A DNA stretch of 64,000 nucleotides from positions 474,966-538,965 of the forward strand of contig CH003204.1 of NCBI GenBank assembly GCA_000149265.1, read 5' to 3'. This DNA is from Ciona savignyi (Eukaryota > Chordata > Ascidiacea > Phlebobranchia > Cionidae). The first letter of the stretch is position 1. Each line of letters begins with the position of its first letter. The notes below the pieces were generated by a model. That model searched no databases, was not told the origin of the DNA, and saw nothing but the letters and a program-made list of their open reading frames with translations. Below, piece by piece: positions 54,157 to 64,000 of the stretch. A program made the position numbers and the translations under genes.

Positions 54157-55507
54157 ACGGACAAAAACAATATGTGTCCCAATTTTTCAATTGGGACCCA
54201 TAATGAATCCAGGGGAATTCCCCTGAGACGTTATAAACCGAAACGTTTTTTTTCAATAAATTAGCTTTTTGGGGCATAGCGCTTGAACGGCTGCTCTAAT
54301 TTTAATCAGGTTGGTTAAAATGTTAGAACATTAGACACTCTGTGCCAATTAAAAAAAAAGAAAATTTTTACTAGGGTAATTTCCTTGAAAACGAAGATAT
54401 GTTCCTGAATTATGAATGTGACAGCCATGCTTTAACGCACTGACATCTCCAACAAAGAGTCGGAGGAGATGGTTTTTAACGTCACAGGGGAATTCCCCTG
54501 AATTCATTACCCAAAATTTTGGTTTCTGTATATCTAGACCATGTTGTCTAACAAATAACAAAATTGAAATGCGATTTCATTTTTCCTTCTGATAGATGTC
54601 GGGCGACATGTCATGCTTGTCACAATCATGATTTCAGAACAAAATCTTATTTTTAGGGTATTTTCCTGGGTATTGTTTTTATTTCTTTTAGGTGTTAAAA
54701 CAGTGACTAATGCACATACATTCCAGAAAGTCTGATTTAAATTGAAGCAGCCGTTCAAGTGCTATGCTATTTATTTAGAAAAAATAGCGATGTGCATTAG
54801 TCATATGATAGTGCATTAGTCACTGCTTTACCTCTTAGAAGTAATTAAAGAATTACCCAGGGAAATACCCTAAAAATTATGATTTGATCCTAAATCATGG
54901 AATTGTGACAGGCATGCCATATCGCCCACATCTTTAACAAGGACTTGTCAAATCGCAATAAAACTTTAAGAATTGTTATATGACATTACCCAGATATGTA
55001 AGAAATAGAAATGTATCTATTAAACCGAAGGAGATTCTCCGAATCCATAAAAAAACTTAATCGGGCTGTTTACGGAATTTAGCTTCATTTCACTGCAGCG
55101 CTTGACAAAAGGCTTTAATATAAAACATTTGTGGTAAAATAACACGATTAGCCTATTCATTTTTTACACACATGGAAAATAAGTTTGGTTTGATAACTAT
55201 GGGACCCATTCGTTTATGCTTGCAGAAACAAAACTATGGCAGTCAGGTTAAAACGTTATGGAATGTTCGATAACATGGACTGGCGTACACATATCTGACA
55301 ATAACACATAGGCCTATTGTGTAATTGAAATGGATAACTAGATCGGATTGTTACCTCAGGGACCCATGCGTTTATGTTTGCAGAAACAAACTATATTCTC
55401 GGTTTATAAAATACAAGTTGTGGTTGGGGACCCTGCTCGCATGAATATATGGCATACAAAATGTGTTTTACAAATAGGGGTGGTTACACACGTGATTGAC
55501 ACTCTCT
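52643..55507. mobile_element. Large inverted-repeat DNA element, 2.9 kb
   Basis: The ends ACTAGAGAGTGTCAACCACG and GATTGACACTCTCTAGT are inverted repeats, followed inward by TTTGTAAAACAC and its complement. The interior is made of about 330-bp units in both orientations, each with GGGGAATTCCCC, CATATCTAGACCATGTTGTC, GTCGGGGCGACATGCCATGC and AGCGCTATGCC. An A-rich tract lies at 54115-54158. No transposase is seen. The target duplication is unclear. Confidence 0.75.
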
Positions 55508-55689
55508 AGTTCTATTCGTTATCACCGTCGCTCCTACCGGCAAGTGATTATACTCATCGCCTTCCAGTAAAGTAAAACGCATTTTATCTATTAAATATAT
55601 AATTTTTTTAATACTTAAGATTATAGAATAGCAATGTGGTTCTGTATGCCACCATGGCGCGAGGTAATCTGACTATTACCCATGTGAGA

Positions 55690-56335
55690 ACGGTGCTTGA
55701 ACGGTCCCCTTTATTAACCAAAATTTTAGTTTCTGCATATCTAAACCATGTTGTCTAAAAAATTTCCAATTTTTATTGCGATTCCATTACTCCTTCTGGT
55801 AGATGTTGAGGCGACATGGCATGCCTGTCACAATCATGATTTCAGTACAAAATCGATTTTTTTAGGGTATTTCCCTAGGTAATTTTTTTATTTCGTTTAA
55901 GTGTTAAATCAGTCACTAACACACTTACTTTTCACCAAATATGATTTAATTAGAACAGCCGTTTAAGCGCTATGCCACAAAAAGCTAAATAAATTTTTCA
56001 TAAAAAAATACCGTTTTGGTTTTTAACCTCCCAGGGGAATTCCCCTTGATTTATTACCCAAAATTTTGGTTTCTGCATATCTAGACCATGTTGTCTAACG
56101 AATGACTAAGTTTTATTACGATTCGATTATTCCTTCTGGTGGATGTCGGGGCGACATACCATGCCAGTCAAACCTTTGACGAAAAAAGAAAAAAAGGGGA
56201 AAAAACGGACAAAAACAATATGTGTCCCATTTTTCCAAATGGGACCCATAAAAAACAGACTTTGATGGCATAAAGATATACTGTACAAAATGTGTTTCAC
56301 AAATAGTTGCTGGTCACACGTGGTTGACACTCTCT
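55690..56335. mobile_element. Inverted-repeat element, right part
   Basis: One and a half of the 330-bp units, then the right terminus GTGGTTGACACTCTCTAG. The left end is missing. The same truncated right end occurs at 62465-62555, so the insertion predates the duplication of the flanking unit. Confidence 0.7.
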
Positions 56336-57136
56336 AGTCCAAATATGGAAGTACGCACCGACAGCTTCATTTACCAGTAAATACAAATCATCAAATTGAA
56401 ACAATTATTAATCCTCGGACGTGATTTTTAACTACAATCGCACTCCACGGTAACGTTATATTTTATTGTCGGGCTTTCAGAGTCGTCCACATTGACCCGA
56501 CGACTTTAGGTTCGATTCCCGCTGACGTCGGTTTGATTATTGCGCATTCCCGCATTCTCCGAGCATTGACATTGGGCGATTTGGAGACAAACCATGGTTG
56601 ACGCATCTCTTTGTAAATGTTTCAGTTTAATAATTAATTAATCCACATCCTTTAAACCCAATAGAACTGATCCTCAGAGTGCTAATCCGTAAAGAAACTT
56701 TTCTTAGCTGGGCGAAATTTCGAATCCATATTTGATTCGTAAAATGTATTGTTACCGCACATTTTTAAATGTGTACTTGCCAGAAAGAAATAACTATGGG
56801 ACCTTTTAAACAAAAGACAAATATTGTTTTTTTCGAACAAAATCACCAAGAAAAAGTTAATAAATAGAAGCATATCCAGAGATATCGCAGGTAGCTTAAC
56901 CTAGATATGTTAAAAGACAAAATTTAAGAGTTTACCTCGGGTCAATTCTCGATACTCGTAAAATATTAATTGATATTTTTTAACATTTTATTTTCTAGCG
57001 ATCATTGCGTCAAAACTAATTACCTATATTTTAAATTAATTGTTGCAGTTTTTGTACTGACTTGTGAAAATTCCCCCAAAAAACGAAATCGGCTGGAAGA
57101 AATATTTAAATCGAAAAAGACGTATGTGGTAACAGG

Positions 57137-57228
57137 TCGTGTGGCCGAATGGTTAACGCCACCGATACATATACCATTCTTACACAATAAAACGGTCCTA
57201 GATTTGAGCTTGTTGAGAGTTCAAAACT
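57137..57228 (+). other. tRNA-Ser/Leu-like sequence, probably a pseudogene
   Basis: GTCGTGTGGCCGAATGGTTA matches the acceptor and D-arm of a class II tRNA (box A), and GAGAGTTCAAAAC sits where the T-arm (box B) should be; the copy at 63348 has GAGTTCGAAAC. The anticodon arm does not pair well and no matching 3' acceptor is seen, so it is probably not a working tRNA. Confidence 0.35.
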
Positions 57229-57418
57229 AAGCACAATAATAAAATTATGTGGTAGCTAACATGATCTTGATATGTCAAAACCCAAAATTATCAAAAAAAT
57301 CCCTAAATTTGTAAAACACTAATTTATTCTTTTTCGGTATTTGATTTTCCAGTAAACATATCGCTCACTTAATTATCCAAATTCTAATTATTTGCGTACG
57401 TTGTCATTCTAAATACAA

Positions 57419-57590
57419 GGTTATTCATGTTTATCCCGGTGAACGGGAAAACCAAGTGGGTTAACACACGGGCAACCATCAGGTCACCTTGTGCCCACCG
57501 TCGGGTTACCGTAGCTATTGCAGTGTGTTGTGTATGATTTACACGTTCCTTTAATTTAGTATAGAACCCATTAATCAGCTGAAATCATAG
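57419..57590 (-). repeat. SINE copy, 3' part
   Basis: Well-preserved minus-strand copy (TTATTCATGTTTATCCCGG to GTATAGAACCCATTAATC), followed by an ATT microsatellite of about five units. It is duplicated at 63630. Confidence 0.8.
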
Positions 57591-57718
57591 GTATTATTAT
57601 TATTATTATGTCACTATACTACCTTCAATTTAGTAGAACTCATTAATCCGCCAACATCTAAATGAATTAGAACTCATTAATCGGCTAACATTTAAATATA
57701 TTATGAAAGTTGGCTACA

Positions 57719-60526
57719 TGCTGTAGCATTTCGTATAGTATATATTTGTTTTAATTTATGTCTAAAATATTTTGTGTTTTAACGTCGTTTTTTTTGCGTT
57801 TCAAGTTTACCGACTCTCACGTTTTATTACTTTGTACGTAATTATCACCTTGTACGGGCCTTTTGTATTTTTGCCGTTTAAATCGTTAACATAGTTTTTT
57901 CACCCAATTCCCACAGTTAGTCAAACGTGCAGATGTGAAACGTCTCGCACGTAAACTTTTCGCACCTTGTAAATTTCCTATATATTCTGGAAATTTAAAT
58001 AACCTAAAAAATAACCTACAATGACGTAATTCAGACAAGATAACTTGCGTTATGCTGTGTGACGTACTTAGTAACTCGCTTCGCGAATAAACCGCATATT
58101 TAATGAGACGCAAAATACAACTACAGTGAATCAAGAGTTATATACTTCGAGTTTGAGATTAAGACAGTACAAATCGTGGTCACTATAATTATTAGTGTGC
58201 GATCTGTGGAGAATAGACTTTCCGCTGCGCAGCTCGCAAAAGACCGTAAGGCAGCCGGCTAAACAAGCTCAGCAACGCTCAAGCAATCAGCTTTTAAAAA
58301 GCGCGAGCCCACATTGTTGCACCCGACGTGATAATGGACACGCACCTTACCGAAACGAACAATTTCCGACGTCAACTTCAATTCGAAGATTCGAGTACAT
58401 TGGCAACGACGAGTGGCCCAACGCAATTTATCTAAGAAGCAAATTCAAAACCAAGTAACTTCAAGCATCAAGTAAGAAACGCCCCGATTTCGCTGGACGA
58501 AGTTGGTGACTATACAACAAGACAACGCACTCTATTGAAATCAAGTTGATAAGCATCGTTTACGCCGAAGAAAGAAGAGAATACGCAAGACGACGTTCCC
58601 TTTACGAAATATGAAAGGGTTGTATTATTATTTTTGTAGCTTCTAGATTATTTTTTGTAAGTTTTATTATTTTTTTTTATACTACATGTAATTATTAGTC
58701 TGCAACGATTGCAAACACTAGTGTTCCCGGTTTGGTTGGATGGTACTAGGCTACTGCAAGAATGCATAATATCGGTGTTTTACTCTACAGACTTCTTTCA
58801 AACACGAAGAGCAAACGCGCCTTTATCAATTGCTACATGCACTCCATCTTAAACAAGGTCAGTAACGCTTTTGCGATTATGCTATCATGAGCTTGAGTCA
58901 ATGATGCCATGCTGCGCCAACCCATCCGGTATACTAGGCGCATTTACACGTCGAACGACGTTTGTTTTGTTTGTTCGCGCCAGATTTACAATGTTACCGC
59001 CGACAAGGCGTTAGTTTTCTTTTAATCGCCTCACGCAAATTATGCGTCTAGTTCACGCGATTATATACTCGTTTTGAGCAGCAGCTCGAGTTTTGTTTCT
59101 TATCTGCGAAGTCTAATCGCCTCTACCCCGCGCATTTGCGCCCATGCTGTGTAAATAAGTGAGCGTACCCGCTTCACAACGCCACAGTTTATTAAACGAT
59201 ACCAGCGTACTTCCGTATAGCTATGGTAATCGCGCCGCATGTAAATGCGATATCTAATTGTGTAATCGCCTCTCAGTCAATGTGTCGGATGTTCCGAACC
59301 GAATATATTTCGTGTGTAAAACAGGCTTTTACAAACACCGCACAGTAATGACGAGACACGGCTTATGTCCTGCTTACTAAAAGTTTTCTTTTGTTTGTTG
59401 ATGGAAATACATCCGCGCAAGATTATTTCCCTTATTCGTTACGAGACGTAAAACCTACATATGACAGGTCGCTCGGTTTTTGTGTTTGCGTTTTTTTTAT
59501 TAGTTGCGCTTTCGTCGCATATAGCGAGATCATCGCTGTCCTTATTTCATGCTCACTCGAAAGTGAGACACCTGACGCATTGGTTTACTAGCTGGCAAAG
59601 TATAAAAAATATGGCTCATGTGATGCAAATTGTGGCGTTGCTACCTTGAATGTGAGATGTCACTTTCACTACATATCAGATAACATTTATCACGTATTAA
59701 CATACACGACACCAGATTTTTATGCACTATTGCACAATTCTAGCTTTGTACTTAATTCTCCCAAACCAGGTTATTCTGGTTTTTGCAGGATAAACGTGTG
59801 AAATGCTCGAAACTTCGTGAGATCGTTCACCACATGACTTCGATTGTTATTTCGACTGAACATCCGAAATGCTCAACGAGACCGTGATTTTATTTTCTCA
59901 AACTTAACAAAATGTGGAAAAAATGAGATGTTGTAGCATTTCGTATAGTATATATTTGTTTTAATTTATGTCTAAAATATTTTGTGTTTTAACGTCGTTT
60001 TTTTTGCGTTTCAAGTTTACCGACTCTCACGTTTTATTACTTTGTACGTAATTATCACCTTGTACGGGCCTTTTGTATTTTTGCCGTTTAAATCGTTAAC
60101 ATAGTTTTTTCACCCAATTCCCACAGTTAGTCAAACGTGCAGATGTGAAACGTCTCGCACGTAAACTTTTCGCACCTTGTAAATTTCCTATATATTCTGG
60201 AAATTTAAATAACCTAAAAAATAACCTACAATGACGTAATTCAGACAAGATAACTTGCGTTATGCTGTGTGACGTACTTAGTAACTCGCTTCGCGAATAA
60301 ACCGCATATTTAATGAGACGCAAAATACAACTACAGTGAATCAAGAGTTATATACTTCGAGTTTGAGATTAAGACAGTACAAATCGTGGTCACTATAATT
60401 ATTAGTGTGCGATCTGTGGAGAATAGACTTTCCGCTGCGCAGCTCGCAAAAGACCGTAAGGCAGCCGGCTAAACAAGCTCAGCAACGCTCAAGCAATCAG
60501 CTTTTAAAAAGCGCGTCAGACCCACA
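57719..60526 (+). mobile_element. Short non-coding LTR element
   Basis: Two direct repeats of about 596 bp (57719-58313 and 59929-60526) start TGYTGTAGCATTTCG and end near CCCACA. They look identical over at least 570 bp, so the insertion is young. The 1.6-kb interior shows no gag, pol or env homology, so it resembles a small non-autonomous (TRIM/LARD-like) LTR element. A purine-rich AAAAAATGAGATG precedes the right LTR. GCTACA flanks both sides (57713-57718 and 60529-60534) and may be the target duplication. The orientation is inferred from the purine tract. Confidence 0.75.
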
Positions 60527-60605
60527 ATGCTACAGGAATGGATCATGCCTTTGTCAGTTCGGATATTATTCCTGCATATAACGCATAGGCAAGTTTAAGA
60601 TCAAA

Positions 60606-61481
60606 ATGCTTAGGTTTTATGAATCTCAATCAATTGTAGAGAGATACCAGAAATACAGACCCCGCTACCCTGAACGAATCGCCAGGATAACATTGGGCGA
60701 AGTGGGCGAACGAAGCATGAAATTCATGCTGGATGTTGGTTGTGGCAGTGGATTTTCGGTCGATTTATTCGCTCCATATTTCCAAAGTGTGCTCGCGATA
60801 GATCCAAGCGCGAATCAGCTGAAAGCAGCCAAGCGCCGAAACAAATTCTCTCATGTGACGTATAAGGAAGGGTTCGCGGAAAATTTACCAGTTGATGACG
60901 TCAGCGTTGACGTCATAGTAGTCGGTGTTGCGTTGCACTTCTTTGATAGACCACGATTTTACGAGGAAGCAATGCGGGTTTTGAAACCCGGTTGTCGCCT
61001 TATTACTCTCGCGTATTGGGCTCCACGATTAATCCCAATTGGCATTTCCGGCGATCTGGACAAAATGGCGGAATTTGGTTCAAATCTGGTGGATTTTTAC
61101 AGCACGCTTGTTTCTGAGGTAGACGGCGTCCACAAAGCTATCAATCAAATCGAAAGGAACCGATATAGCGATGTTTTGAAGGAATTGCCGTTTGAGGTGA
61201 AAAATAGAGACGATAGTTGTTCTCATTGAGGTTATGGGTTCCCTAGATGACGTAATAGGATTGGTGAAATCAACGGATTCTTATGAAAGCTTTATGACGT
61301 GGAAGGAAGATGGGTTGAAACATTTACCCGAGGGCGACCGGTAAAGGAAATTAATGGAGTTGGATTTCACCAATGGTTTCGAGGAAGAACTCAAAGTTGG
61401 TTGGGGCTGTGTAGGAATGAGCAATGCAGATGTTCACATTAAATCTGTTTTCAATTTTTCTGTTATTATCGCAGAAAAATA
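60606..61481 (+). pseudogene. Class I SAM-dependent methyltransferase, decayed single-exon copy
   Basis: The open part (60606-61229, 207 residues) starts MLRFYESQSIVERYQKYRPR, followed by motif I LDVGCGSGFS, the acidic-loop AIDPS, and VALHFFDRPRFYEEAMRVLK, a Methyltransf_11-type fold. Its closest known types are the small cytosolic methyltransferases of unknown substrate that begin with a YxxYRPxYP motif. After FEVKNRDDS the reading frame shifts by one base: VLIEVMGSLDDVIGLVKS continues in another frame, followed by an in-frame TAA and then KLMELDFTNGFEEELKVGWG to a stop at 61481. Normal length would be about 290 residues. It is intronless, so it could be a retrocopy. A second copy starts at 63974. 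Confidence 0.75.
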
Positions 61482-62109
61482 ACCATGTGGAAATTGTTTT
61501 GATATATTTTAAACAGTATCTACTATTGCAGTTCGCATGTATGTAAGCTCGTGTGCTGACATCTCTTTAATTGTAGTTGCCTCCTAGTAAAAGTGCGATG
61601 TTTATGGTTAGGAGATACCTTGTTACTAACACACACAGTTTATCACTTCGTATCGAAATGAATTATGTTTTACTATTCTGTGACCTTATATTACTTACTA
61701 CCCGTATATTATACTCCGGATCATGCAATGTTATAATTATTTAGTGAAGAATGAATTGTATTTCGCTGTAATTTACATTAGTTTTCAGACACCTCTGTTT
61801 TTTTATTATTTCTTATTCTATTATGTTGCTTTGAAACCAATTATTGGCGCAAAAACAATAAACAGGGCAAATTTGGAGTGAAAATCGAAAGAAACATCAA
61901 CGTCCTTAGATATGTCAACATATGAATAGCCAGACCATAACAAATACTAATACAGATCAAGTCAGTTGGCTCGTGTTAAGCGTACCTGACTTTAACTTAT
62001 CCCCATAGACGTGTTTATCCACGAACACTAACCCAATATAGCTAGTAATGGGAATGGGGCTAGTGATGAGTTTTAAACTTGTGACTAATACCTTATTTAA
62101 ATGTCAGGG
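61482..62109. other. Intergenic, no gene seen
   Basis: AT-rich sequence after the methyltransferase copy; an AACAATAAACAGGG stretch near 61855 could be a polyadenylation signal. Nothing else is recognised. Confidence 0.45.
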
Positions 62110-62555
62110 ATAATTATGGACCCATTTGAAATAAAACTTTGGTTTCTGTAAGACAACATGGTCTAAATATGCAGACACCAACTGTTTAGGTTAGGTGGTA
62201 AATCAAGGGGAATTCCCCTGGGACGTTAAAAAGTAAAACAGTCTTTTTTTCTAAAAATTTCGTTTTTTAAGCATAGCGCTTGAACGGCTTCTCTAATTTT
62301 GTCCAGATTTAAAATAATTTTTTCCATTAATTTAGCTCCTATTCTTTTTCGCGCTTAATTAAAAACATTCTTAAAATTAAAACATATGTGGTGGAATGTT
62401 CGTCCGTGAACCGCTGTTGTTTGGAATTTAAAAAAGTTACAAAATATGCGACAAAAATAACGAAAAAAAACAGACTTTGATGGCATAAAGATATACTGTA
62501 CAAAATGTGTTTCACAAATAGTTTCTGGTCACACGTGGTTGACACTCTCTAGTCC
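62110..62555. mobile_element. Inverted-repeat element fragment
   Basis: One reverse-orientation unit with GGGGAATTCCCC at 62207-62218 and AGCATAGCGCTTGAACGG, then the right terminus GTGGTTGACACTCTCTAG, followed by unit A copy 2. Confidence 0.7.
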
Positions 62556-63347
62556 AAATATGGAAGTACGCACCGACAGCTTTATTTACCAGTAAATACA
62601 AATCATCAAATTGAAACAATTATTATCTTCATAAATGATTTTTAAGTACAATCGCACTCCACGGTAACGTTATATTTTTTTGTCGGGCTTTTAGAGTCGT
62701 CCACATTGACCCGACCACTTTAGGTTCGATTCCCGCTGACGTCGGTTTGATTCTTGCACATTCCCGCATTCTCCGAGCATTGACATTGGGCTATTTGGAG
62801 ACAAACCAGGGTTGACGCATCTCTTTGTAAATGTTTCAGTTTAATAATTAATTAATCCACATATTTTTAACCCAATAGAACTGATCCTCAGAGTGCTAAT
62901 CCGGAAAGAAACTTGTCTTAGCTGGGCAAAATTTCGAATCCATATTTGATTCGTAAAATATATTGTTACCGCACAGTTTTAAATGTGTACTTGCCAGAAA
63001 GAAATAATTATGGGACCTTTTAAAAAAGGACAAATATTGTTTTTTTCGAACAAAATCACCAAGAAAAAGTTAATAAATAAAAGCATATCTAGAGATATCG
63101 CAGGTAGCATAACCTAGATATGTTAAAAGCCAAAATTTAAGAGATTACCGCGGGTCAATTCTCGAGACTCGTAAAATATTAATTGATATTTTTTAACATT
63201 TTATTTTCTAGCGATCATTGCGTCAAAACTAATTACCTAAATTTAAATTAATTGATGCAGTTTTTGTACTGACTTGTGAAAATTCCCCCAAAAAACGAAA
63301 TCTGCTGGAAGAAATATTTAAATCGAAAAAGACGTATGTGGTAACAG

Positions 63348-63440
63348 GTCGTGTGGCCGAATGGTTAACGCCACCGATACATATACCATTCTTACACAAT
63401 AAAACGGTCCTAGGTTTGAGCTTGTTGAGAGTTCGAAACG
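63348..63440 (+). other. tRNA-Ser/Leu-like sequence, copy 2
   Basis: Same as at 57137, here with the better box-B match GAGAGTTCGAAAC. Probably a pseudogene or the head of an unlisted SINE. Confidence 0.35.
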
Positions 63441-63629
63441 AAGCACAATAATAAAATTATGTGGTAGCTAACATGACCTTGATATGTCAAAACACAAAAT
63501 TATCAAAAAAATCCCTAATTTTGTAAAACACTAATTTATTCTTTTTCGGTATTTGATTTTCCAGTAAACATATCGCTCACTTAATTATCCAAATTCTAAT
63601 TATTTGCGTACGTTGTCATTCCAAATACA

Positions 63630-63797
63630 AGGTTATTCATGTTTATCCCGGTGAACGGGAAAACCAAGTGGGTTATAACACGGGCAACCATCAGGCCACC
63701 TTGTGCCCACCGTCGGGTTACCGTAGCTATTGCAGTGTGTTGTGTATGATTTACACGTTCCTTTAATTTAGTATAGAACCCATTAATCAGCTGAAAT
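63630..63797 (-). repeat. SINE copy, 3' part (duplicate)
   Basis: Duplicate of 57419-57590. The adjoining ATT microsatellite is longer here (about nine units against five), a post-duplication change. Confidence 0.8.
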
Positions 63798-63973
63798 CAT
63801 AGGTATTATTATTATTATTATTATTATTATGTCACTATACTACCTTCAATTTAGTAGAACTCATTAATCCGCCAACATCTAAATGAATTATGAACGTTGG
63901 CTACAGGCTGCAGAGTCAGCCTTTGTCGTTTGGATATTATTCCTTCATATAACGCAACAAGTTTTAGATCAAA

Positions 63974-64000
63974 ATGCTTAGGTTTTATGAATCTCAATCA
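63974..64000 (+). CDS. Methyltransferase copy 2, first nine codons only
   Basis: The sequence from ATG onward (MLRFYESQS) is identical to the start of the copy at 60606, and the 5' flank also matches. The gene continues past the right edge; whether it is intact cannot be seen. Confidence 0.6.

Larger units (their letters stand above)
56260..57718. repeat. Segmental duplication unit A, copy 1
   Basis: It is about 95% identical to 62490-63905. It holds the element's right end, a TAGGTTCGATTCCCGCTGAC stretch, a tRNA-Ser-like sequence, a SINE and an ATT microsatellite. No gene seen. In both copies a methyltransferase gene lies immediately to the right; here the LTR element separates them. Confidence 0.85.
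62490..63905. repeat. Segmental duplication unit A, copy 2
   Basis: It matches 56260-57718 throughout. It runs directly into the methyltransferase start at 63974 without an LTR element, which makes it the empty-site comparison for the insertion at 57719. Confidence 0.85.

Noticed and set aside
54109-54165. Lysine-rich ORF stretch
   Set aside because: It is a translation of an A-rich tract inside the inverted-repeat element.
56500-56530. tRNA 3' half (TAGGTTCGATTCCCGCTGAC)
   Set aside because: Only a T-arm-like match; no D-arm or anticodon arm upstream.
57886-60344. Identical 82-codon ORF present twice
   Set aside because: It lies antisense in both LTRs of the short LTR element; it is duplicated only because the LTRs are.
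61194-61230. A 34-nt GT-AG intron that would fix the methyltransferase frame
   Set aside because: It is too short for a metazoan intron, it would remove family-like residues (KNRDDS-VLIE), and a further stop remains downstream.

Overview
The window looks like a tunicate nuclear genome, most likely Ciona. It is AT-rich and intron-rich, with several very short introns. It is full of copies of one tRNA-derived SINE and small inverted-repeat DNA transposons. Conserved single-copy animal genes (6-phosphogluconolactonase, Nup37, LACC1) can be read out exon by exon. Gene models were built by hand from splice sites; in every multi-exon model the exon lengths sum to a whole number of codons. One 100-base run of N lies at 27739-27838.

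Positions 1-35303 carry six genes, all on the minus strand. From right to left they are Nup37 (35303-28058), PGLS (27560-24733), an SH2-domain gene (23497-17832), intronless LACC1 (16848-15655), a second SH2-domain gene paralogous to the first (14689-8642), and a protein kinase joined to a Nudix-like domain (7703 to beyond the left edge). A small unassigned plus-strand ORF (23792-24049) lies between the SH2 gene and PGLS. Introns hold SINEs, hAT-type elements with exact 8-bp target duplications, and a 2.2-kb minisatellite that has itself been hit by a hAT MITE.

Positions 37.5-50.1 kb hold a tandem duplication with two plus-strand genes for secreted proteins. Each encodes a signal peptide, an unrecognised domain of about 93 residues, and a fibrinogen-related domain (FReD) split by an inserted six-cysteine trefoil (P-type) domain on two exons. 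Skipping those two exons restores a canonical FReD in frame. Copy 1 is intact (369 residues). Copy 2 stops 41 residues early and has a 1.8-kb repeat insertion in intron 2. The start of a third, broken unit is visible near 51.8 kb.

Positions 51.9-64 kb are mostly repeats: a large inverted-repeat element built of roughly 330-bp units that carry perfect GGGGAATTCCCC palindromes, a short non-coding LTR element with nearly identical LTRs, and a tandemly repeated unit with a decayed SAM-methyltransferase gene. A second methyltransferase copy begins at the right edge.

LACC1, the SH2 pair, the kinase and the FReD lectin-like genes could suggest an immune-flavoured neighbourhood. That is inference only; nothing in the sequence proves that they work together.
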